A stretch of 43,662 bases of DNA, from contig JAEOSF010000030.1 in assembly GCA_016840515.1 (NCBI GenBank), forward strand, positions 1-43,662. The letters are read 5' to 3'. This DNA is from Candidatus Borrarchaeum yapensis (GTDB lineage Archaea; Asgardarchaeota; Sifarchaeia; Borrarchaeales; Borrarchaeaceae). The first letter of the stretch is position 1, and each line of letters starts with the position of its first letter. This document shows, in pieces, positions 8,973-17,934 of this stretch. Position numbers and translations under genes: made by a program. The notes under the pieces were generated by a model. The model saw only the letters and a list, made by a program, of their open reading frames with translations. It did no database searches and had not been told where the DNA came from.

Positions 8973-10151
8973 TCACATACTGAAAGTTCGAATCAATAGA
9001 ATTAGACTAAAGGCCATCACTGTAATTATTACTATTCCCTCGTAGACATCTAGTTTACCATCATCAAGAATAGATGATTTTATCAAGTAGGTGACTGCAA
9101 CACCCACAGCAAGCTGGAAGATTATCGCGGGTTCCAATGGTATTAATGCTATGACACCGATGAAACCGATGATGAGCGTGTATGATTGAAGTACACCGGC
9201 TATTGTATTTCCCAAAGCTAAATGTAATTGTCCTTTCCTTGCGCTAATTAAAGCTATTGCATGTTCTGGAATAGAGCCCGATGCACCGATTAGGACGCTA
9301 ATGATGATAATGGGTATCGTAGGATTAAACTCGATAAAGATTTCAACGCTGTGTGTAATTAATTCTGCACCAATTCCAATCCCTAAAAAGCCAATGATTA
9401 ATAAAGCGGCTGTTGCTGTCTTAGATAATTTATGGACGTGTGTACTATGGGTTTCATTTTTGTCATCCTCTTCTTTAAATTCTTTCAAAGGTTTTCCAGA
9501 GAAGATATATATTACATAGAAAATGTAAGTAAGCAACAAGATAAATGATGCTTCTCTGGGAAGAAATTCTTTACCTGGAGTTAGGAAGAGTAAATATTCT
9601 GCAATTCCCAAAATTAAAACCAAACCAAGCATTACGACAGTAGCTCGCATGAGATCGCTTTCAACTGCTATAACAGCTTTCGGAACCTTCATGTACGATG
9701 AATGAGATTGCCTTGCCCCGATAAGGATCACGATACCTACCAGAAGCACATTAAATAGCGCGGCTGCAAACACTAGAAGAACTGCAAATTCAGTCAGAGA
9801 AGGATTGTTCGTAATTGCACCTCTATATGCCGCAATTCCTGCGAGAGCAAGTTCTGGGGCGTTAGATGCAACAGATGAAAGTACTCCTGCGATATAGGCG
9901 CCTACACCAAGAAAACTATATGCTAATGATTCGATACCTTTTACTGCAACTTCGGACATTCGAAGGGCACACCATATCCCTAGAACAATCCCTAAAATCA
10001 TAAGAACATATGACACGTTGAACAAGTTGAATGCGCTGTGGGTAATGAACATAAAAAGATAGATAGCACCAAATACTAATACAATGGATAGTTCTTTTAC
10101 TCCAAATCCTAGCAAATCCCAAGTTGAGTGTTTATAAGTTTCATTTGTCAA
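8973..10151 (-). CDS. Sodium/calcium exchanger family (CaCA) membrane antiporter
   Basis: Integral membrane cation antiporter with about 10-11 helices in two homologous halves. The two alpha repeats are visible: GVLSSVASNAPELALAGIAA (about residue 87) and VLIGASGSIPEHAIALISA (about 285). Each has the Ser/Pro/acidic arrangement that binds the ion in NCX-type exchangers. A hydrophilic acidic and histidine-bearing loop (KEFKEEDDKNETHSTHVHK) separates the halves. The likely role is Ca or another divalent cation against Na or H. The start is TTG: GGGGAG precedes it by five bases and no in-frame ATG is nearby. It is a single gene, convergent with the prenyl synthase. Confidence 0.88.
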   Translation of the reverse strand: MTNETYKHSTWDLLGFGVKELSIVLVFGAIYLFMFITHSAFNLFNVSYVLMILGIVLGIWCALRMSEVAVKGIESLAYSFLGVGAYIAGVLSSVASNAPELALAGIAAYRGAITNNPSLTEFAVLLVFAAALFNVLLVGIVILIGARQSHSSYMKVPKAVIAVESDLMRATVVMLGLVLILGIAEYLLFLTPGKEFLPREASFILLLTYIFYVIYIFSGKPLKEFKEEDDKNETHSTHVHKLSKTATAALLIIGFLGIGIGAELITHSVEIFIEFNPTIPIIIISVLIGASGSIPEHAIALISARKGQLHLALGNTIAGVLQSYTLIIGFIGVIALIPLEPAIIFQLAVGVAVTYLIKSSILDDGKLDVYEGIVIITVMAFSLILLIRTFSM

Positions 10152-10418
10152 AATATTCTCCCCTTAATGAAGAACTCTAGTTTTCTTTTACTTGCGTTAT
10201 GAAAATAGCTAACGCATCTTATTTAACTTATTCGGATTCATTCGTAGGGTAATGTAATAAATTGCTTTAAACAAAACTCCTAAAAGAAATAAAGAATAAA
10301 CCAAGATGTTTTCCAAAAAAAAAAGAAAATGAATTGCAATTTAATGAAAGAAGAGCGAATTTTTTTTAATAAAAAGAATGATATGCTTCTTCTAGGCTTT
10401 TAAATGTGATTTAATTGA

Positions 10419-10910
10419 CTATCCAATCGGTGCACCATGTGCTAGACTATATTTGTAGATATAGTCGAACCATTCATCTTCGGCAATAGTTTCTTTTTCG
10501 ATTATGAACTTGCTAATCGTTTTAAGTAATTCATGATGGCGGTGTTCATCTGCAATGATCGTCTCTAGTAAAAATTTAACTTTCTGGTCCTTTGGGCTGT
10601 CCCCAATTTTACTGAGTATTTCCTCGTATCTTTTCATGGCTATTTCTTCATTTTCTATATGAATTTTGATGTCCCTGTTTAGAACAGCATTATCTTCGTC
10701 GCTAATGGCAGGTGAAAAGTCTAACAGTCCTATTATTGCTCTAAATACTAAAGCATGTTTCATTGAGTCGAAAGCAACTCCTCGTAGAAGTTCTTTTAAT
10801 AATAGATTTTGTAGAGCATCAGTGCTTTTATTAACAGCTTGTACAATCTGTTCTTCAAACGCAATAGATGTCTCACATTGCGCTTTTAGTTCTTCTTTAC
10901 TTAATGACAA
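10419..10910 (-). CDS. Ferritin-like (rubrerythrin-type) four-helix protein
   Basis: All-helical protein of 163 residues with acid and histidine residues placed as in ferritin-like di-metal carboxylate proteins: ETSIAFEEQ in helix 1, GVAFDSMKHALVF in helix 2, HIENEEIAMKRYEE in helix 3 and IIADEHRHHELL in helix 4. A di-iron site and a role in peroxide or iron handling are plausible, but there is no rubredoxin domain. Helix 2 has DxxxH rather than the canonical ExxH, so metal binding should not be taken for granted. The start is TTG, decided by a full GGAGGT ribosome site six bases ahead. Neighbouring genes are on the same strand but well separated. Confidence 0.75.
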   Translation of the reverse strand: MSLSKEELKAQCETSIAFEEQIVQAVNKSTDALQNLLLKELLRGVAFDSMKHALVFRAIIGLLDFSPAISDEDNAVLNRDIKIHIENEEIAMKRYEEILSKIGDSPKDQKVKFLLETIIADEHRHHELLKTISKFIIEKETIAEDEWFDYIYKYSLAHGAPIG

Positions 10911-11063
10911 TTTTTAACCTCCAATATAATGGGTTTTTCCTACTTCTAAGACTTATTTTCTATGTTTATGAGTGAGTCACAAATAACTTTTTCGTTTGTG
11001 GTGTTATAGTTAAATGTAACTTCTCAAAGTTATATTCAAGAAAAAAATCAAAAATGTCGTACT

Positions 11064-11564
11064 TTAAAGAGAACTGCCACAATTTGGACAAAATACAGTA
11101 CCCATCGGGATTTTTTCACCGCAGTATGGACAGAATTTCTGGGCAAAACCCTCTGTTTCAATCACTGTTTGAGGTGTCTGAGATGTCTCTGTGCCAATTA
11201 TCACTTCGCCAGAAGTATGGTCAAATGTTGCGTTAATTTTCCCTTCTGTTCGTAGGTCCACAATCGCATCTCTCACATCATCTGCTTTCATATTCAGTTC
11301 GGATGCCAATTGTCCAATCGTTACACGATTGTATGATCTAAGGGCTGATAAAACAGCATTTTTAGCCCGTGATCGCTGGACAGTTGCGCTTATAGCAATT
11401 AGTAGCAAGATTCCTCCGGGAATTAACATCCATGGACTTCCATAAAAACCTGGGCGTATAAGATTGATAAGCGAAACAACAATGAATATTATTCCAATGA
11501 TAAAAAGCACGTAGGGGATAGAATTATAATGCAGACGATGCTTACGACCCAATTTTTTTCTCAC
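11064..11564 (-). CDS. Membrane-anchored winged-helix / zinc-ribbon protein
   Basis: Three parts can be read in 166 residues. Two membrane helices lie at about 18-35 and 43-60. They are followed by a winged-helix-like segment (about 65-120) of the type AVLSALRSYNRVTIGQLASELNM, which resembles a PCI/MarR-like helix-turn-helix. A C-terminal zinc ribbon, FCPYCGEKIPMGTVFCPNCGSSL, provides four cysteines. Archaeal membrane-tethered proteins of this build are common and mostly uncharacterised; a role in membrane-linked sensing or protein interaction is inference. The start is unclear: GTG at 11564 overlaps the AAGGAG ribosome site, and a TTG 12 bases later is about as good. Confidence 0.7.
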   Translation of the reverse strand: MRKKLGRKHRLHYNSIPYVLFIIGIIFIVVSLINLIRPGFYGSPWMLIPGGILLLIAISATVQRSRAKNAVLSALRSYNRVTIGQLASELNMKADDVRDAIVDLRTEGKINATFDHTSGEVIIGTETSQTPQTVIETEGFAQKFCPYCGEKIPMGTVFCPNCGSSL

Positions 11565-11706
11565 TCCTTTTTGAAAGTCAGCTGTAATTATTATATTGAA
11601 AATTCTTTCCCATTTTCGTTCATATATATTTTTATTTTAAGTTAAGTAGGCGATAAATCTAGAATAATAAATACTCAAAAATTCCAATGTTAAGTTCGAA
11701 ACGGAG

Positions 11707-12306
11707 ATGACATTCTTGTTCTCTGGAAGTATTATATCTGAAGAATTTTTCGAAAGAGATCCAGAGATCGTGGCAAAGGAACTATTAGGGACAAAATTGA
11801 TAAGGAAACTGGATGAAACTTTCCTTGAAGGGATAATAGTCGAAACTGAGGCTTATTTTGGTTTTGACGATCCAGCTTCTCGTGCTTACAATGGTAAGAA
11901 AAATTTCAACAAACTTATGTGGAGTGAACCAGGAAAAGTATTCATTTATAATGTGCACAAATACTGGATGTTCAATATTGTTGCTCACGCAAGGGAACAG
12001 GGACAGATAGGAGCAGTTCTAATAAGAGCTATAGAGCCAACAAATGGAATAGAGGTTATGAAAACCCATAGACCTGTTAAAAAAGATGTTGATTTAACCA
12101 ATGGTCCTGGAAAACTTACAATTGCTCTGAAAATAGATAAGAGTTTAAATGGGATTCCAGTTACTTCTGAAAGCCAAATTATGATTATAGAAAATAAAAT
12201 GGAATTTAAAATTGGTAGTTCGCACAGAATAGGTGTAAAGAAGGATTTAAAGAGAAAATTACGATTCTACATCAAAGGGAATAAATTTATTTCTAGGAAG
12301 GGGTAG
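11707..12306 (+). CDS. Alkyladenine (3-methyladenine) DNA glycosylase, AAG/MPG family
   Basis: Base-excision repair enzyme that removes alkylated purines and hypoxanthine. The family is recognised from FFERDPEIVAKELLGTKLIR, IVETEAYFGFDDPASRAYNGK (with the catalytic Glu of ETEAY), PGKVFIYNVHKYWMFNIV and VLIRAIEPTNGIEVM. The 199 residues match the usual 190-210. ATG 11707 directly follows GGAG, which is too close. TTG 11716 lies five bases behind GGAGATGA and may be the true start, giving 196 residues. It is followed on the same strand by two small genes with nucleic-acid-type domains, perhaps a loose operon. Confidence 0.9.
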   Translation: MTFLFSGSIISEEFFERDPEIVAKELLGTKLIRKLDETFLEGIIVETEAYFGFDDPASRAYNGKKNFNKLMWSEPGKVFIYNVHKYWMFNIVAHAREQGQIGAVLIRAIEPTNGIEVMKTHRPVKKDVDLTNGPGKLTIALKIDKSLNGIPVTSESQIMIIENKMEFKIGSSHRIGVKKDLKRKLRFYIKGNKFISRKG

Positions 12307-12424
12307 CTAATATAATGGAATTTACGATTGGGAAATTAATTAGAAACGTAGTTATATTTAGATAACTAATATTGGAAAAAACGGAAAAATTCTATTTCCT
12401 AAATAATTGCAGGTTGAAAGGAAA

Positions 12425-12736
12425 ATGAAAGAAGCATTTGACACTATTTCAGAGAATTTGATCGGCAAAGAAATCACTTTAGTGGGCCAAGCTGTTGATT
12501 GTAAAGCAGCAGCATGTCTAAAATTAAAAAATGATATCGTTGTATACATCCCGAATTTAGATTTTTGGGACAAATCCAGATTTTTAGGAAAAGAACTTTA
12601 TGTAACAGGAGTTCTTCAAAGAAAAAAAATCATTCCTGATCCCGTCATTGACGAAAATGGAGCAATAAGTACAGGAGCTGAGGGTGATCAGCTTATTTTA
12701 GAAAACGCAAAATGGAAATTAAGAAACCACAAGTAA
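12425..12736 (+). CDS. Small OB-fold-like protein, function unknown
   Basis: The 103 residues give a mostly beta pattern reminiscent of an OB fold: GKEITLVGQAVDCKAAACLKL, IVVYIPNLDFW, then GKELYVTGVLQRKK. The C-terminus (DQLILENAKWKL) would be the last strand. I do not recognise a named family and infer no ligand. The frame extends to a TTG at 12407, but ATG 12425 follows GAAAGG closely and is chosen. It lies between a DNA glycosylase and a zinc-ribbon regulator on the same strand. Confidence 0.65.
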   Translation: MKEAFDTISENLIGKEITLVGQAVDCKAAACLKLKNDIVVYIPNLDFWDKSRFLGKELYVTGVLQRKKIIPDPVIDENGAISTGAEGDQLILENAKWKLRNHK

Positions 12737-12791
12737 ATAAACACTTGTTTTTGGTAAAAGTTGAGATGGGGAGACAAAAATAAGTCCCGAG

Positions 12792-13076
12792 ATGCTAACG
12801 AGGCGGGAAAAAATCAAAAGGATTTTGCAAGAGGATAGATTTACAGACATTGAAGAATTAATTATGGAACTTGAGATTTATGATAAAAGAATTCTTATTA
12901 ACGACCTTCAACATATAGAGCGCTCGTTAAAACGACTCTCTCAAAAATTAATAATGAATCCTGCCCAATGTCAAGATTGTGGGTTTACTTTTGATAAGAA
13001 AAGAATAAAATATCCTTCCAAATGTCCAAAATGCAAGGGACAAAGAATTATCTCTCCTCAGTTTAAAATAAAATAG
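12792..13076 (+). CDS. Predicted transcriptional regulator, HTH plus zinc ribbon (COG3357 type)
   Basis: The 94 residues have an N-terminal helical/HTH segment (about 1-45, RREKIKRILQEDRFTDIEEL), a conserved linker LQHIERSLKRLSQKL and a C-terminal zinc ribbon with two CxxC pairs (CQDCGFTF and CPKCKGQR). This arrangement matches the archaeal family annotated as HTH-zinc-ribbon predicted regulator. Targets are unknown. It is the last gene of the short plus-strand run starting with the glycosylase and converges on a membrane-protein gene. Confidence 0.8.
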   Translation: MLTRREKIKRILQEDRFTDIEELIMELEIYDKRILINDLQHIERSLKRLSQKLIMNPAQCQDCGFTFDKKRIKYPSKCPKCKGQRIISPQFKIK

Positions 13077-13122
13077 TGGTAACTCCTAACTCACTCAAAA
13101 ATAAAAATAAGGAGGGGGTGAG

Positions 13123-13794
13123 TTAAATTAGGATGCCGGCTAAAGGCGCCAAGATTATTAGAATCCATGAAATTATTATGACAACTAAAGACGGATAGAG
13201 TAGTTTCTTTTTCAGTTGTTCATTATCAGCAAAGCCAAAATAGTCGTCAAAATACTTAGCCTCAAAAATTCTTCTTAGTGCAGCAATCACTCCCATAGCA
13301 GGGATAATCCAGATCGCGTCTATGATTGTAAATGCCACTATTATACCGAATCCAGGACCGAATAGATAGGTATCTGCCAAGACAAATGCTCCAGTTTCCC
13401 AAAGTACACCGATTACCATTGCAAAAATTTCCCATTTTCCGCTATTACCGTTTTTGTGCCGTAACTTGCCGACTATAAATGCTTCTGCACCTCTTACAGC
13501 AACTATTCCTGGAATAAAGACTGCAGGAAATCCTAACAAAGCCGTTAAGTAAAGTAAACCGACAAATTGTCCGATACAAATCACAGGAGTCGCAAAACTG
13601 GGACCGTATAAAATGGCAATTGCGAAGATTAGAACAGATGAGGCATCAATACTGCCTAATGGAATAGGCATTGGGATTGTGAGGATTTTGAGAAATGCAA
13701 CGAGTGATGACAATATTGCGATTTGTGCAATGAGGAATGCTATTGACTCTACAGGTGATCTGCTAGACGCCTGCTTAAGTTCCGATTCACTCAT
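13123..13794 (-). CDS. ECF-type transporter substrate-binding (S) component-like membrane protein
   Basis: The 223 residues have about six membrane helices and the small-residue-rich style of ECF S components: FLKILTIPMPIPLGSIDASSVLIFAIAILYGP, then GIVAVRGAEAFIVGKL. S components bind a vitamin or metal and dock on a shared EcfT/EcfA energising module, which is not encoded in this window. The substrate is unknown; the divergent AIR-synthase-like/ThiN genes make a thiamine precursor one possibility, but that is inference only. The frame opens at a GTG three codons earlier; ATG 13794 has GGAGTG six bases upstream. TATA-like strings at about 13818-13835 on this strand fit a short leader. Confidence 0.7.
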   Translation of the reverse strand: MSESELKQASSRSPVESIAFLIAQIAILSSLVAFLKILTIPMPIPLGSIDASSVLIFAIAILYGPSFATPVICIGQFVGLLYLTALLGFPAVFIPGIVAVRGAEAFIVGKLRHKNGNSGKWEIFAMVIGVLWETGAFVLADTYLFGPGFGIIVAFTIIDAIWIIPAMGVIAALRRIFEAKYFDDYFGFADNEQLKKKLLYPSLVVIIISWILIILAPLAGILI

Positions 13795-13803
13795 AATTAA
13801 CAC

Positions 13804-14009
13804 TCCAAAAATTATTATTATAAGGTTATATTCTTAAGATCTTTTAAAATCTTTTATTACTTGGTAATTTTAAAGAACTAAACGTAAAGTATCGCTTCTT
13901 ATAATATAACTCATTTATATAGTTACTTAATAGTACTTTAAAAAGATAAGAATGCCCTTAAGAGTATGTATGTAAAAAACATACAGTAACTACACAAGAA
14001 GGTTAATGT
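13804..14009 (+). promoter_or_regulatory. Divergent spacer with TATA-like elements and a GTATGT inverted repeat
   Basis: The spacer between the ECF-like gene and the AIR-synthase-like gene has TATA-like strings near 13913-13922 and 13935-13945 for the rightward gene. Downstream of them (about 13969-13985) is a perfect inverted repeat GTATGT-aaaaa-ACATAC that could be an operator. GAAGGTTA before ATG 14010 is the ribosome site. Confidence 0.35.
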
Positions 14010-14978
14010 ATGAAATTACATAAGGGAAAACTCACTTTAACAGAACTTCAACGCCTTGTTTTGTCATACATACCCTCTGTTGAGACTCCACGCCTAGATT
14101 TTTCTGTTACACAAACACCGAGCGGCTTTCTAATCTCAGCATCAGATCCTGTCATTGGGGTGCCATTGAATCATTACGGCTTTTTTTCTGTCCATTATTC
14201 TGCTGGAGATGTATCACTCTCTGGTATTAGACCCCAGTATTTAATTTTAGGGATTTATTATCCTCCTGGTTTTGATTCAGCTTGGTTAGAGAATAATATG
14301 GATATTCTTGGAAAAGAAGCAAAAAAATATGACATAAAGATCCTAGGTGGGCATACTGGCGCGTATGATGGCCTACAGACTCCTTTTTTTTCTACTACTG
14401 CGCTTGCATTTACAAGTGAAAAGCATAGCATACTTAATCCACAAAATCTGAAGTCTGGAGATTCATTGATACTTGTGGGTCCTGTTACTCGTGAAATTGC
14501 ATGGGCAGTGGCAAATTTCAAACCAGTAATATTCTCAGAACACTGTGAAACAAAACCGGAAGAGATCGCATCCGATTTATCATATTTAACTGTCTTAGAC
14601 AGTGCTATAAAAGCAGCAGAAAATGGAGCTATTGCAATGCATGATCTAGCTGAAGGAGGCTTAATTACTGCACTCCATGAACTGTCAAATGCATCAAATT
14701 TAGGGATAGAATTAAATTCTGAGTTGATTCCGTGGGATAATTATGGGTATACCTTGGTTAAAGCGCTAGATGGAGACGTTTTTTCAGCATCCTCTTTCGG
14801 TAGCATCCTAATTGGAATAAGGGATGAATTAGCCGAAGATATTGTGAAAAAGTTTAAATCGATAAGACCTTGTGCTATCGCTGGACACTTCACCTCAAAG
14901 AAAAATGTAATTCTCGAGAAGAATGGAAAAGAACTTAAAATCAAAAAGAAGGAAGATATTTACTCCAAGTTACTTTAA
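14010..14978 (+). CDS. AIR synthase / HypE-related ATP-dependent protein
   Basis: Member of the PurM/HypE/ThiL/SelD superfamily, which phosphorylates or activates substrates with ATP. Recognisable parts are the N-terminal glycine/aspartate-rich segment ISASDPVIGVPLNHYG, LGGHTGAYDGLQTPFFSTTALAF in the core, and MHDLAEGGLITALHEL in the C-terminal lobe. The length of 322 suits HypE or ThiL. It lacks the C-terminal PRIC-type cysteine that HypE needs for carbamoyl transfer, so hydrogenase maturation is unlikely. It is followed by a stand-alone ThiN, which makes a link to thiamine or another cofactor kinase step possible. The exact reaction is unknown. Confidence 0.7.
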   Translation: MKLHKGKLTLTELQRLVLSYIPSVETPRLDFSVTQTPSGFLISASDPVIGVPLNHYGFFSVHYSAGDVSLSGIRPQYLILGIYYPPGFDSAWLENNMDILGKEAKKYDIKILGGHTGAYDGLQTPFFSTTALAFTSEKHSILNPQNLKSGDSLILVGPVTREIAWAVANFKPVIFSEHCETKPEEIASDLSYLTVLDSAIKAAENGAIAMHDLAEGGLITALHELSNASNLGIELNSELIPWDNYGYTLVKALDGDVFSASSFGSILIGIRDELAEDIVKKFKSIRPCAIAGHFTSKKNVILEKNGKELKIKKKEDIYSKLL

Positions 14979-15009
14979 GGTGTTCTGCAAATTATATGAG
15001 TTGACCTTC

Positions 15010-15570
15010 ATGTCAAAAAACGAGCCAAATGAAAACAAAAAGAGCATTATTAAACTTTTACAAAGCGCCATCAAAATGCTCGAAGAGTGTCAAGAATTTG
15101 GTAAATTAATTCCAGAAGTAGGTTCTAATATGGTTTATGCACGTCAGGATGCAAATACATTAGAAGATGTAGCTGGGTTAACCGGGCGAATTATAAAAGT
15201 AAAGAATCAAGCGATTGCTGTGGGGGAAATTGAATTTGGTTGGGCAAAATATATGGGATCGGTAATCCTCACTGCTTTGACAATTGATAAAGAGAAGAGG
15301 GTTGCAATATCCTTAAGAAATGATAAAAAGATAGTGTCGGCTTGCAAATCTCTAGGATTAGAACTGATAGAATTCGTTGATAAAGCACCAGAAAGTTATG
15401 TTAAGGAGAAATGTGTTACCCCATTTGCATTATTGACATTAAAAGAAGTCCCTGATGGTATTTATGATCATGGTGATATAGGGATTGAACCCCTAATCAT
15501 ATTATTTGGAGTTGAACCGGTAAACCTTGCTCAAACTGTATGCAAAGTAGCTAAAGCGTTAGTGGATTGA
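15010..15570 (+). CDS. thiN: Thiamine-phosphate synthase, ThiN type (stand-alone)
   Basis: Archaeal thiamine-phosphate synthase that joins the pyrimidine and thiazole halves; usually fused to ThiD or a HTH regulator, here alone (186 residues). The family pattern is clear: GSNMVYARQDANTLEDVAGLTGRIIKV, VGEIEFGWAKYMGSVILTAL, RNDKKIVSACKSLGL and a C-terminal DHGDIGIEPLIILFG. The frame is open back to 14923, but that would overlap the previous gene. ATG 15010 gives a normal N-terminus, although its ribosome site is weak. It is 31 bases behind the AIR-synthase-like gene and six before a methyltransferase, so probably co-transcribed. Confidence 0.8.
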   Translation: MSKNEPNENKKSIIKLLQSAIKMLEECQEFGKLIPEVGSNMVYARQDANTLEDVAGLTGRIIKVKNQAIAVGEIEFGWAKYMGSVILTALTIDKEKRVAISLRNDKKIVSACKSLGLELIEFVDKAPESYVKEKCVTPFALLTLKEVPDGIYDHGDIGIEPLIILFGVEPVNLAQTVCKVAKALVD

Positions 15571-15576
15571 AGAGAC

Positions 15577-16296
15577 TTGAAACACAAAAATATTGTGCGT
15601 TCGGGGTTTAATTCGATTTCTGGATTCTATGATTTTTGGTATGATACTCCTCTTGGTGCGTACGCGGATCGAGTAGAAAAACGTGCATTTCAAAGTTTCT
15701 TAAAAGGTTTCCCATCCAATACTTTGGTACTTGATCTTGGTACAGGGACTGGTGTCCTTCTACAATTTTTATTACAGAAAAAGTATGAAGTAATTGGAAT
15801 TGACTTTTCAAAAGATATGCTAAAAAAAGCTAATGAAAAAATTAGTAAAAATCAAGGATCACTCGTTCTTGGAGATATTGAAAACTTACCCTTTCAGAAT
15901 GAAGCTTTTGATATAGTTACAGCTATGACAACCTTAGAATTTGTTAAGAACGTAGAGAAACTCCTGCAAGAAATTAGGCGAGTTCTTAAATCAGGAGGAC
16001 AATTCATCTTAGGCGTCCTTACATCGCTGAGCTCTTGGTCCTTTGATAGGAAAATACGAGGTATAATTTCAAAAGATATTTTTTCGTATGCTAAGTTCTA
16101 TACTTATTTTGAACTCATAAAATTGCTTAAAGGTGCAAAATTTAGTGAAATAGATATAAAAGGTGCTGTATTTGCCCCTCCGTTTACCCCTAAACGTTTT
16201 TTTCCATTTGTAGAGAGAATTGAGCAAAAAATCATGGAATCTTCGATTTTACGCATGATTGGTGCGTTTCTTGCAGTCAGGGCAAAAAAAATCTAA
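15577..16296 (+). CDS. Class I SAM-dependent methyltransferase (UbiE/Methyltransf_11 type)
   Basis: Rossmann-fold methyltransferase of 239 residues. The SAM-binding motif I is VLDLGTGTGVLLQFLLQKKYEVIGIDFS (about residues 50-75), then GDIENLPFQNEAFDIVTAMTTLEF (motifs II-III) and the post-motif LLQEIRRVLKSGGQFILGVL. The substrate cannot be inferred; small-molecule or quinone-type substrates are usual for this group. It starts with TTG six bases after thiN and is likely the third gene of that operon. Confidence 0.85.
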   Translation: MKHKNIVRSGFNSISGFYDFWYDTPLGAYADRVEKRAFQSFLKGFPSNTLVLDLGTGTGVLLQFLLQKKYEVIGIDFSKDMLKKANEKISKNQGSLVLGDIENLPFQNEAFDIVTAMTTLEFVKNVEKLLQEIRRVLKSGGQFILGVLTSLSSWSFDRKIRGIISKDIFSYAKFYTYFELIKLLKGAKFSEIDIKGAVFAPPFTPKRFFPFVERIEQKIMESSILRMIGAFLAVRAKKI

Positions 16297-16385
16297 TAAA
16301 AAATCAGCATCTCCGAATTTCCATCTCATATCTATACCTAAGGCTTCAAAGCTTGATAAAAAAAAGAAATGAAGATTTAGGTTTT

Positions 16386-17012
16386 TTACTTCTTGTGATA
16401 TCGTACCAAGCTAATGACAACGAGTGTTGCAACAGAAGCGAAGGCAATCAAGAGCGTACCGAGACATAATCCTCCAGCTGAAGTTAGATTTGCAGTTGTA
16501 GAAACTAGTTGAACTTCTAAACTATCTCCCCGGTCACTGGAACCTTGTACTTCAAAAAGGATACCAGTACCAGAATCAATCCAAACTTCCATTGTCCATG
16601 TTGTACCATCTTCTGTCTCTTCATAAATTATATTGGCAGCTTCATAGTTGTTTCCATCAAAATTATAATTCTCTGTTGGTGCACCTTCCAACTGCGACTG
16701 AGAATATAAAAAGGGTCTCCAGTCATCGTCAGTTTCTGTACTAGTAAACGTGCTACCGAATAAAGACATTGCCGTTTTGGCCCTGACAGTGCCATCATTA
16801 ATCTCAAGGATTTCCATCTGAGTGGTGAATTCTAAGGACCACGTGCTATCATCATCCATGACGGTTGTTGCGTCGGTGTCCCATTCCATTGTATCACCAA
16901 CTGCTAAATTTCCCCATTCTCCAGCAGCAACCGTTGTCGTTGCTGTGCTTGCCAAAAGACAGACCATGAGAACACTAGTGACGACTATGAGAAGTTTACT
17001 ATATTTCCCCAT
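16386..17012 (-). CDS. Secreted, membrane-tethered protein of unknown function
   Basis: The 208 residues have a clear signal peptide (LLIVVTSVLMVCLLASTATTTVAA, about 6-30), an acidic beta-rich exported part (about 31-175, many Asp, Thr and Trp) and a single C-terminal membrane helix (LCLGTLLIAFASVATLVVISLV) followed by RYHKK. It should sit outside the cell anchored by its tail. I recognise no domain. It is preceded by its own leader and is not obviously co-transcribed with mfnE, which starts beyond it on the same strand. Confidence 0.7.
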   Translation of the reverse strand: MGKYSKLLIVVTSVLMVCLLASTATTTVAAGEWGNLAVGDTMEWDTDATTVMDDDSTWSLEFTTQMEILEINDGTVRAKTAMSLFGSTFTSTETDDDWRPFLYSQSQLEGAPTENYNFDGNNYEAANIIYEETEDGTTWTMEVWIDSGTGILFEVQGSSDRGDSLEVQLVSTTANLTSAGGLCLGTLLIAFASVATLVVISLVRYHKK

Positions 17013-17123
17013 TATTTTCCCTCGGTAGTAACCGTGTAAAAACTAAGTATAATACACTATTACAGATTTCAAATATAAAAAAACTAGTATTCATGGCGTT
17101 TCCAAAATTATATTCAATACAAA

Positions 17124-17798
17124 TTAAATAATTTCGGTTCCTTTTGGCTTTTGACCTTTTAGAGCCTCAATAATACGCGATGGGTGTCTGCCGTTTAATA
17201 TCCAGCAACGGATGTTACTCTGTGCCAATATCTTAGGAAAATGTTTATCAACACATCTCTGCATTTCAAACGCACTAAAATCATGCCGATCAAGTTCTGC
17301 AATTAATTCACTTGGCTCTTGCTTTGGATCGTGTTTAAAGATTCCCTCTACATCCTTAAGAAGAATTAAAGATTCAGCTTTTATCAAGGAGGCGATATAT
17401 GCGGCAATCGAATCTGAAGTGACATCCCAAGAATGTTCCAAAGGATCTTGTTCATATAATAACCAAAATGGCAAAAGAATTGGGAATTTATTTTTCTTCG
17501 CTAATTCTTTCGCTTTATCAATAGAATGGGTTGTAACTGTGTTTTCAGACAAATTTGAGAGAAAAAAACCATATTGATCCATTGCTAGAATTGCCATCCA
17601 ATGAGCTATAGTGTCTGATAGATTATATTGACTGTAAATATCCCTCACAATGTCTGCAAATGGGCCTCCTCCGGGCACAATAAGCAATTGATACGATGTT
17701 GAGAGTTTGTCCAAGAACTTAATTAAATTTCGAAGTTCTTCCGAGTAAGAAATGAGTCCGCCTCCTAGTTTTATACAATGAATTGCGGCCGCCTCCAC
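17124..17798 (-). CDS. mfnE: [5-(aminomethyl)furan-3-yl]methyl phosphate kinase
   Basis: Amino-acid-kinase-fold enzyme that phosphorylates 5-(aminomethyl)-3-furanmethanol phosphate to the diphosphate during methanofuran synthesis. KLGGGLI (about residue 10), IVPGGGPFADIVRD, EHSWDVTSDSIAAYIA and the C-terminal NGRHPSRIIEAL match the MfnE family by memory of MJ0458. The length of 224 is normal. It starts with GTG; a GGAGG lies inside the first codons, so a slightly later non-standard start cannot be excluded. It is transcribed in the same direction as the ECF/fmdE pair but separated from it by 136 bases. Confidence 0.88.
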   Translation of the reverse strand: MEAAAIHCIKLGGGLISYSEELRNLIKFLDKLSTSYQLLIVPGGGPFADIVRDIYSQYNLSDTIAHWMAILAMDQYGFFLSNLSENTVTTHSIDKAKELAKKNKFPILLPFWLLYEQDPLEHSWDVTSDSIAAYIASLIKAESLILLKDVEGIFKHDPKQEPSELIAELDRHDFSAFEMQRCVDKHFPKILAQSNIRCWILNGRHPSRIIEALKGQKPKGTEII

Positions 17799-17934
17799 AA
17801 AAGAGCTTTATGCTGAAGAATTAAACTCATAATTTCAGTTATACCTTTAATATTTTTAATTCACGCATTTGGAGACTTTAAGGATAATTATACGTACTTT
17901 CATGCTCTAAAAAAAAAAGGATTCTGATTTAATA

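Noticed and set aside
14010..14978. HypE hydrogenase maturation protein
   Set aside because: The C-terminal cysteine motif is missing and there are no hyp or hydrogenase genes nearby.
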